The notes under the pieces were generated by a model, which saw only the letters and a list, made by a program, of their open reading frames with translations, did no database searches and was not told the origin of the DNA. A stretch of 15,325 nt of DNA from NCBI GenBank assembly GCA_946482345.1, contig CAMLRJ010000029.1, forward strand, positions 1-15,325, written 5' to 3'. Of this stretch, positions 6,726 to 12,883 are shown in pieces; position 1 is the first letter of the stretch, and every line of letters begins with the position of its first letter. The translations under genes and the position numbers were made by a program. Source of the DNA: an uncultured Cellvibrio sp. GTDB taxonomy: Bacteria > Pseudomonadota > Gammaproteobacteria > Pseudomonadales > Cellvibrionaceae.

Positions 6726-9056
6726 TCAATCGCGAGGGCGTGCACCGATAATTTGTACTTGATAATTCAGTCCAATCGATTCAGGACTTGTATCAGTACT
6801 TTCAAATGCGTTGTACAAATAAAGTGAGTTTGGTGTGTTGGTAACAACCAAACTTGCTTCTTCTCCTGAAGCCAATTGGAAGTTACCTGATCCATTCGGC
6901 AGATCCACATATCTCACACTATTATTCGATGCTTTGATTGCAACCACGGCAGTGAAATTGCTATCGCTCAAACCATTACCCAGGTTAGTAACCTGAATGC
7001 TGATTTGGCCACTGCTGGTCGCAGTCAGCGGAATAATATTGCTGCCCATATACTGTGGTTTGCGGCTTGCCACTACGCGGTAAGTCGTGGAGTCAACAGC
7101 TTCAAGGTTGCGATAGGCTTGTGTGCGGAAACTGGAATTCCGTTGTGCATTCAATACTTGTTGCTGAATCAGCGCATGGCCTACATCACCATAAGCCATA
7201 CGTGCACGATAACGACCTACAAGTGTTTGCACACTGACCGGTTGTACCAAACGTGCCAGGCTGTGCAGTGGTGTTTCCTGACTTTGATGGGCGCGAATCA
7301 TAGTGCGGATTGCATCGCGACCAAGGTTGGAATAACCATCGGGGTTGCTGGTGAGGTAAGTCAGGAATGGCCAGGCCTCATACAAATTGTTTTTGTGCAC
7401 AATCGTCAGGTTGGAACCGACATGCGCAGCATTTACGTTGAATTCACTGCTGCCGTTGAGTGGATATAAATAAGCATCAGCAAACCATTGCGCCACCGTT
7501 TCCCACCAGGCACCGGTGCGTGCTTTATCAATCCAGATAGCTTCAGCCAATGTAATTCCATGACCAAATTCATGAGTGGAAATATGTTCTACGTTGAGCA
7601 AATTGCTGCGCATCACCAGATAACTTAAACCCGCTGTACCGTTGTAACCCATAAAACCACCGGCATCGATATCAGTTACGGAATAAACGTTAATTTTGAA
7701 GAAGCCAGGTCTGCTCGAATGAACCGATTGTGCAGGTGATTTGAAACCGCGATTGGTGACAAAGAAGTCATAGACTTTTTCCAGATGTTCCAGGATACGG
7801 TTTGCATCAGCATCCGAATGAGTACCGAGGTTACCTTTGGGGCCACGCTTGTTATCAGCACCGTAATACAAACGGAAGCGATTGGAATCTTTGTAAACCG
7901 CGTTACTGGTATTGATGCCATCGTATTCATATTGATTGGTAATCGCCGGGAAAGCAGATGCATTTGAACTGCTGGATGACGATGAGGAAATAGAAGATGA
8001 CTGTGAAGAACTTATCGAGCTTGAACTTCTGGAGCTGGATATCGATGAAGAAGAACGACTTGAGCTTGAGCTTCGGCTGCTAATAGAGCTGGAAATCGCT
8101 GAACTCGAGCTTCGGCTACTGGAGCTTGATCTCGGCACAGATGATTGAATTGAAGCAGAAGTTGAGATGCTCTCACCTGCTACTCGCCATTCCAGAATTC
8201 CGGTTGACTGACTGGTATTCAACATGGATACCCGCAAGCGAGTCGTTACGATTCCGTTCAATGACAAGGTATTGAATGCATTTTTTACCAGTGGAACGTT
8301 ACCGGCGCTTAGCCAGCCATCATTCCAATATTCGATATAAGCGGTGGTCGGTGTTAACACACCACCATTATCGTCAAACCAGTAAATTTGAGTTGACGTA
8401 AGCCGGTAATTCCGTGGCCAGTTGTACTCTACCCATTGAATCGAATTAGGGTTATTCCAGTTGCCATAGGCACCGCTGGATTTGTCGTTGGAGTTTGATG
8501 GATTGCTGTTGTCATTCACGGCCGCCAGTGTTTCCCAGGAGGATACATAAGAAGTGGTAACTGTGGCCAAAGGTGCAATGTTGTTGCTGATTGCAGTTGA
8601 ACTGGATGAGATGCTGCGTGATGAACTAACAATACTATTACTTGAACTTCGACTGCTGGAAACAGGAGTAGAACTTGCGGTTGTTGTCCCACACACACTG
8701 CCCGAGATAGTCGGGGTTTCCTGTGAGCCGCCATTGGTAAGACCCTGAACACCAAACTCAACAGTTTGTCCGGGACTGATCACGCCATTCCAGCTCAGAT
8801 TAGTGGCGGTGTAACTGCCACTGAGCGTCGCATTCCAGGCATTGGATACTGTGTTGCGGGAGTAAGACCAACTCACCTGCCAACCATTGGTAGCGGTCGA
8901 ACTGTCGTTGGTAATACGTATGGCAGCCGTAAAACCGCTGCCCCAGGAATTGGTCACAACATAACTACAGGCTGCAGATGCAGTCTGGCTCAACGCGGCA
9001 ATACCCAGGCCCAGCCCGAGAATCGCCATGCGATAGCCTTTAGCTTTGGTAAGCAT
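6726..9056 (-). CDS. secreted CBM2 - F5/8-like module - putative zinc metallopeptidase
   Basis: A 776-residue secreted protein. Parts: signal peptide (1-28/29); CBM2 (30-122) with flanking cysteines C30 and C122 and surface tryptophans W38, W74 and W89 as in crystalline-cellulose binders; short Ser linker; F5/8 type C (galactose-binding-like) module (about 156-293) with SWETLAAVNDN and STGILEWRV; long Ser linker (about 294-365); then a metallopeptidase-like domain (about 368-650) with HEFGH at 495-499 and a downstream WWETVAQWF whose E519 is a good third zinc ligand (gluzincin pattern); C-terminal beta-sandwich (about 655-776). The catalytic part aligns loosely with the neighbouring peptidase domain (YYG, DAD..R.L, HExxH, the R-ARMAYGDVG segment) but is clearly diverged. 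DUF6055 is the first uncharacterised family I would compare it with. Ribosome-binding site AAGAGGA, 7 nt from the ATG. Signal peptide and CBM2 are identical in DNA to those of the next gene upstream. Confidence 0.85.
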   Translation of the reverse strand: MLTKAKGYRMAILGLGLGIAALSQTASAACSYVVTNSWGSGFTAAIRITNDSSTATNGWQVSWSYSRNTVSNAWNATLSGSYTATNLSWNGVISPGQTVEFGVQGLTNGGSQETPTISGSVCGTTTASSTPVSSSRSSSNSIVSSSRSISSSSTAISNNIAPLATVTTSYVSSWETLAAVNDNSNPSNSNDKSSGAYGNWNNPNSIQWVEYNWPRNYRLTSTQIYWFDDNGGVLTPTTAYIEYWNDGWLSAGNVPLVKNAFNTLSLNGIVTTRLRVSMLNTSQSTGILEWRVAGESISTSASIQSSVPRSSSSSRSSSSAISSSISSRSSSSSRSSSSISSSRSSSSISSSQSSSISSSSSSSSNASAFPAITNQYEYDGINTSNAVYKDSNRFRLYYGADNKRGPKGNLGTHSDADANRILEHLEKVYDFFVTNRGFKSPAQSVHSSRPGFFKINVYSVTDIDAGGFMGYNGTAGLSYLVMRSNLLNVEHISTHEFGHGITLAEAIWIDKARTGAWWETVAQWFADAYLYPLNGSSEFNVNAAHVGSNLTIVHKNNLYEAWPFLTYLTSNPDGYSNLGRDAIRTMIRAHQSQETPLHSLARLVQPVSVQTLVGRYRARMAYGDVGHALIQQQVLNAQRNSSFRTQAYRNLEAVDSTTYRVVASRKPQYMGSNIIPLTATSSGQISIQVTNLGNGLSDSNFTAVVAIKASNNSVRYVDLPNGSGNFQLASGEEASLVVTNTPNSLYLYNAFESTDTSPESIGLNYQVQIIGARPRD
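7962..8148. repeat. serine-linker low-complexity DNA
   Basis: Codes on the minus strand for about 60 residues of almost only Ser with interspersed Arg, Ile and Gln, separating the F5/8-like module from the peptidase domain. TCN/AGY codons are mixed, so the DNA is repetitive but not a perfect microsatellite. Antisense reading gives an artificial Glu/Leu-rich frame. Confidence 0.75.
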
Positions 9057-9063
9057 AAAGATG

Positions 9064-9070
9064 TCCTCTT
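9064..9070 (-). promoter_or_regulatory. ribosome-binding site of the 776-residue CBM2 gene
   Basis: AAGAGGA on the minus strand, 7 nt before the ATG at 9056-9054. The same element occurs at 12755-12761 before the chimera gene. It fixes the start at the residue that opens a full signal peptide. Confidence 0.8.
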
Positions 9071-9106
9071 GGTTTTGATTATTGTGAAGTTGCTGTGTGT
9101 ATAACC

Positions 9107-9144
9107 TTGGCTGTCAAACCGTACCGCGATTTCTTGATAGCCAA
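9107..9144 (-). promoter_or_regulatory. long-loop hairpin in the leader, copy 1
   Basis: TTGGCTGTCAA (9107-9117) and TTGATAGCCAA (9134-9144) are inverted with one mismatch, spacer 16 nt. Together with the terminator-like hairpin at 9152-9178 it fills much of the 136-bp gap. An identical copy lies at 12798-12835. Function unknown; attenuation or transcript stabilisation are possibilities. Confidence 0.35.
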
Positions 9145-9151
9145 CAGATCA

Positions 9152-9178
9152 AACCCGATTCACAGAGTGAACCGGGTT
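9152..9178 (-). terminator. terminator-like hairpin after the chimera gene
   Basis: A 12-bp stem (9152-9163 with 9167-9178, one G-U pair, 3-nt loop) starts 15 bp past the stop codon of the chimera gene. On the minus strand only three T follow before GATCTG, so it may pause or trim transcripts rather than end them fully, allowing readthrough to the next gene. Confidence 0.5.
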
Positions 9179-9192
9179 GAACAGGGTTTACC

Positions 9193-12100
9193 TTATTGGT
9201 AATGCTTGTCGTACAAAGGTGCTGTACCGGAAACACCTTCCACTAATTTGATACGGTAATCATGCTTGCGAATACGGGTGTCTTCACCGTTATACAAATG
9301 ATCCACGTTGCTCACGACCGCGACCACCACACTGTTTTTCGGTGCTTTGGTCAGATCCAGACAGGCTTCGCCGCTTTCAACCGGCTGGCTGTAAACCGCT
9401 GAACCATCCGCTGCACGATAGGCCAACTGCATACGCATGTTTTGTCCAATCGGCTGGAAGCTGACACGGACTTTGTTGCCGGTGGTTCGCAGTGGAATCT
9501 GGTTGGCACCAGACCAGCCGGGCAGGGTGTCGGTGGCCGGTGTCAGGGTGTCACCACTTTGTGTACTGGCTGCATAGAAAGTCAGACGGTGCGCTGCAGG
9601 TTCTTGCAAAATACCGCCCGGAATCTCTTCAGCTCCAATGGTTCGGCCCCAGTTGTTGTTGATCGGCACTTTGAAACCGTTGCTCCATGGCCCGAAATCC
9701 ACCATGGCCTGACGTGCACGGAATTCCATGATCATGCGACGAATCTGCTCTTCGCCCACACCATTGGCCAGTGAACGCAGGATATGGTTATGCGACCCTT
9801 TGGCCCAGATCCAGGCATTGGCACCTTTGGAAACATGCACACCCAGGAAGTGCGGGAAAGCCGCGTTGTATTGGTTGCCGCCCAGATAATCACGCCAGGT
9901 CGAAATCTGTTGGCCACCACTGGTACGGTTGACCCCTTCAGCATTCGGCCCGCCGAAAGTCCCATCCTGCAACCAGCCACTGTAGTTCTCGATAGGCATG
10001 TGTGGTGCCAGGAAGGAAGTGGCATCCAGGAATCCCACGCCGTAATTGCCATTGCGTGAGGCTTCGAGGTTCATCTGTAACCAGGTATTCCCCCCTTCGT
10101 TGAACCAGGCCGCCTTGTTGCCACGGGTCGCCATGATGGTATGGATAAACTCATGAGTAATCCCGCCTCTCTCACTGGCTGTCACCACAGGGTAGTAAGA
10201 CAACAACACCATGGGATAACCATTGATACCACTTTGCCATCCGCCCCTCTCGGTGTTGGACGCATTGTCGGTACACAGGCCTGAGCCATAGAGGTAAACA
10301 TTGCTGAAGTAACCTTCGGCTTGCAGTTTATCCACCGGCCAACCCATCACATTGTGGATGTAATCGGCATCTTCATTGAGGTTGGTGAGTACACGATCTA
10401 TGTCAGCATCGGTGATAGTCGGGTTGCGGTTTGGTCCCCAGAGGAAAGCGAAACGCCCTTTGGTTTTAACCCCGGCAACCTGGCTTTGCGGGCATCCGTA
10501 ATAGACTTTGAACTTGCTGGTATCCACTTGTCCGAAGTCAGTGCGGAAGTCGTAGTTGAGGTCGGGTTCATACTTGGGCCACTCGTAGGCTCCGCATTGG
10601 GCAAGACCGGTGCTGCTGGCACTTGATGAGCTTCGTGAAGAAGAACTCAAACTGCTACTTCTGGAAGATGAACTCACACTACTGCTTCTGGAAGAGCTTC
10701 TTGAGGAAGAAACACTGCTGCTTCTGGAAGAGGAACTGATGCTGCTACTTCTGGAAGAAGAACTCAGGCTGCTGCTTCGTGAAGATGAGCTTGGGCTGGA
10801 ACTGAAGCCATTGGCATCAAAAACCAATCCGGAAGATGGTGTAACAGGATTAATGGTTCCATTACTGTTAAAGGACAACTTATCAACCGCAACTTGTCGG
10901 CGATATGTGCCACCACCTTGACCATTGCTGATGTGATAAACCAGATACCATTGACCCGCAAACTCAGCGATAGCCGGGTGGCTTGTAGGTGCATCCTGAC
11001 CTGCCAGGGCTGGCATTTTTTCCAGAATACGGCCGCGATACTGCCATGGGCCAGTTGGACTGCTTGCAGTGGCGTAGTCGATAGTGGCCGGATTGGAACC
11101 TGCTGCATACACCATGTAATAGAGGCCATTACGTTTGGTCAGATAAGGTGCTTCGAAGAAATCACGTGGCGTGCTTTCTGTCATCTGGCCTTTTAAGGCA
11201 ATCATGTTGTCTTCCAGTTGTACGGTGACCATACGCCAGAAGCCGCCATACACCAGATAAGCCTGGCCGTTATCATCAATGAACACGTTGGGATCAATGG
11301 TATAAACCGTTTGGCCCGCATCTGTGTAATTGAAGGCTCTCATTTCGATAGTGTCATCAATTAATGGAGCACCAATGGCGTCTCTAAATGGCCCGCGAGG
11401 ACTATCTGCAACAGCAACACCAATCGCCATGCCACCACCGCGTTTGTTTACGGGGACATACCAATAGAACTTGCCATTACGATGAATCATGTGACCGGCC
11501 CAGGCATTGGCATCCGCCCAGGTGAAGGTGTTCAGTGACATAGCGGGGCCACCGCCATCTGTCCAGTTCACCATATCGTTGGAGGAGAGTACGTACCAAT
11601 TGCGCATCACAAATCCGGTATTACCTTCATCGTGACCAGCAGCTATGTAGAAAGTACAGTTATGCACCATGACCGCAGGGTCAGCAGTGTAAATTCCTGG
11701 CATTATCGGGTTGCTGCCACGGGTTCCCGGTAATGGGCCAGTACAGTTCTGGTTGCCTGAACTGCTGGAAACGCTGCTTCTTGAGCTGGACGTTGAAGAA
11801 TTGGCTACCGCGTTGCCAGACACTCGCCACTCCAGAATCCCGGTGGATTGGCTGGTATTGAGCATGGACACACGCAAGCGGTTAGTCACGACATTAAGTG
11901 ACAAGGTGTTGAAGGCGTTCTTCACCAGAGGCACATTTCCCGCATTAACCCAGCCACTACCATTCCAGTATTCGATGTAGGCAGTAGTCGGTGTGAGTAC
12001 ACCACCGTTATCGTCGAACCAATAAACCTGGGTTGAGGACAGTTGGTAGTTTTGTGGCCAGGTGTACTCTACCCATTGGGTTGAATTGGGATTATTCCAG

Positions 12101-12747
12101 TTGCCATAAGCACCGCTGGATTTGTCGTTGGAGTTGGATGGATTGCTATTGTCATTAACAGCCGCCAGCGTTTCCCATGAAGATACGAAGGAAGTTGTTG
12201 CAGTTGCCAGCGGCGCAATATTGTTGGTACTGACAGCAACAGAACTGAAGGAACTGCTGCGTGATGAACTCAGGCTTGAACTTCTGCTTGAACTGACAAG
12301 ACTTGAGATCCGGCTGCTGCTAATACTGTTACTTGAACTTCGACTACTGGAAACCGGAGTAGAACTTGCGGTTGTTGTCCCACACACACTGCCCGAGATA
12401 GTCGGGGTTTCCTGTGAGCCGCCATTGGTAAGACCCTGAACACCAAACTCAACAGTTTGTCCGGGACTGATCACGCCATTCCAGCTCAGATTAGTGGCGG
12501 TGTAACTGCCACTGAGCGTCGCATTCCAGGCATTGGATACTGTGTTGCGGGAGTAAGACCAACTCACCTGCCAACCATTGGTAGCGGTCGAACTGTCGTT
12601 GGTAATACGTATGGCAGCCGTAAAACCGCTGCCCCAGGAATTGGTCACAACATAACTACAGGCTGCAGATGCAGTCTGGCTCAACGCGGCAATACCCAGG
12701 CCCAGCCCGAGAATCGCCATGCGATAGCCTTTAGCTTTGGTAAGCAT
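9193..12747 (-). CDS. chimeric CBM2 - F5/8-like - GH43 - metallopeptidase secreted protein
   Basis: A 1184-residue secreted protein with two catalytic-type domains. Parts: signal peptide (1-28/29); CBM2 (30-122), identical to that of the 776-residue protein; Ser linker (about 123-173); F5/8-like module (about 174-310); short Ser linker; GH43 five-bladed propeller (about 335-645) with the expected triad D356 in YTADPAV, D485 in TIDPNVF and E532 in DFFEAPYL; Ser/Arg linker (about 646-712); then a metallopeptidase-like domain with HEFIH at 865-869 and E884 in WFNEGG as third zinc ligand candidate, plus a C-terminal beta-sandwich. The GH43 part resembles alpha-L-arabinofuranosidase/beta-xylosidase types; substrate not certain. 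From STGLAQCGAYEW to the end it equals the lipoprotein encoded just upstream. Ribosome-binding site AAGAGGA at 12755-12761. No stop or frameshift interrupts it, so it is not an obvious assembly join, but the long exact repeats at both ends call for read-level proof. Confidence 0.85.
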   Translation of the reverse strand: MLTKAKGYRMAILGLGLGIAALSQTASAACSYVVTNSWGSGFTAAIRITNDSSTATNGWQVSWSYSRNTVSNAWNATLSGSYTATNLSWNGVISPGQTVEFGVQGLTNGGSQETPTISGSVCGTTTASSTPVSSSRSSSNSISSSRISSLVSSSRSSSLSSSRSSSFSSVAVSTNNIAPLATATTSFVSSWETLAAVNDNSNPSNSNDKSSGAYGNWNNPNSTQWVEYTWPQNYQLSSTQVYWFDDNGGVLTPTTAYIEYWNGSGWVNAGNVPLVKNAFNTLSLNVVTNRLRVSMLNTSQSTGILEWRVSGNAVANSSTSSSRSSVSSSSGNQNCTGPLPGTRGSNPIMPGIYTADPAVMVHNCTFYIAAGHDEGNTGFVMRNWYVLSSNDMVNWTDGGGPAMSLNTFTWADANAWAGHMIHRNGKFYWYVPVNKRGGGMAIGVAVADSPRGPFRDAIGAPLIDDTIEMRAFNYTDAGQTVYTIDPNVFIDDNGQAYLVYGGFWRMVTVQLEDNMIALKGQMTESTPRDFFEAPYLTKRNGLYYMVYAAGSNPATIDYATASSPTGPWQYRGRILEKMPALAGQDAPTSHPAIAEFAGQWYLVYHISNGQGGGTYRRQVAVDKLSFNSNGTINPVTPSSGLVFDANGFSSSPSSSSRSSSLSSSSRSSSISSSSRSSSVSSSRSSSRSSSVSSSSRSSSLSSSSRSSSSASSTGLAQCGAYEWPKYEPDLNYDFRTDFGQVDTSKFKVYYGCPQSQVAGVKTKGRFAFLWGPNRNPTITDADIDRVLTNLNEDADYIHNVMGWPVDKLQAEGYFSNVYLYGSGLCTDNASNTERGGWQSGINGYPMVLLSYYPVVTASERGGITHEFIHTIMATRGNKAAWFNEGGNTWLQMNLEASRNGNYGVGFLDATSFLAPHMPIENYSGWLQDGTFGGPNAEGVNRTSGGQQISTWRDYLGGNQYNAAFPHFLGVHVSKGANAWIWAKGSHNHILRSLANGVGEEQIRRMIMEFRARQAMVDFGPWSNGFKVPINNNWGRTIGAEEIPGGILQEPAAHRLTFYAASTQSGDTLTPATDTLPGWSGANQIPLRTTGNKVRVSFQPIGQNMRMQLAYRAADGSAVYSQPVESGEACLDLTKAPKNSVVVAVVSNVDHLYNGEDTRIRKHDYRIKLVEGVSGTAPLYDKHYQ
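10612..10809. repeat. Ser/Arg linker with 27-bp period
   Basis: Codes on the minus strand for about 65 residues built on a 9-residue unit, SSSRSSSxS with x = L, I or V, repeated about six times with one shorter unit; the DNA period is therefore about 27 bp, imperfect. It joins GH43 to the peptidase domain and lies right at the edge of the large direct repeat. Confidence 0.75.
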
Positions 12748-12797
12748 AAAGATGTCCTCTTGGTTTTGATTATTGTGAAGTTGCTGTGTGTATAACC

Positions 12798-12835
12798 TTG
12801 GCTGTCAAACCGTACCGCGATTTCTTGATAGCCAA
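12798..12835 (-). promoter_or_regulatory. long-loop hairpin in the leader, copy 2
   Basis: Identical to 9107-9144, located between the lipoprotein gene and the chimera gene. Confidence 0.35.
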
Positions 12836-12842
12836 CAGATCA

Positions 12843-12869
12843 AACCCGATTCACAGAGTGAACCGGGTT
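12843..12869 (-). terminator. terminator-like hairpin after the lipoprotein gene
   Basis: Identical to 9152-9178; starts 15 bp past the stop codon at 12884. Weak T-run, so termination is probably partial and the three genes may be co-transcribed. Confidence 0.5.
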
Positions 12870-12883
12870 GAACAGGGTTTACC

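Larger units (their letters stand above)
8665..10590. repeat. large direct repeat, copy 1 (1926 bp)
   Basis: Matches 12356-14281 at a constant offset of 3691 bp; I saw no mismatch in the parts compared base by base or through identical translations. In minus-strand order it contains the peptidase domain 3' part of the chimera gene, the 136-bp gap, and the signal peptide plus CBM2 of the 776-residue gene. The first differences outside are at 8664 and 8655 on one side and 10591 and 10606 on the other. No transposase, no inverted ends and no target-site duplication are seen. Confidence 0.93.

Noticed and set aside
7005..7469. Open frames on the + strand opposite the peptidase genes, including those repeated at 9442-9774 and 13133-13465
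   Set aside because: They are antisense shadows of long minus-strand genes with clear domains; their repetition only reflects the large direct repeat.
7936..8148. Glu/Leu-rich + strand frames, also at 10610-10921 and 14301-14639
   Set aside because: They are the reverse complement of serine-codon runs (for example CTC/GAG and CTT/GAA readings), not proteins.
9112..9117. TTGACA on the minus strand in the 136-bp gap as a -35 box
   Set aside because: At 16-18 bp spacing there is no acceptable -10 sequence; TATACA occurs only 8 bp further on.
10612..10809. CRISPR-like array from the regular spacing in the linker
   Set aside because: The 27-bp period is in frame and codes for a 9-residue Ser/Arg unit with no unique spacers.
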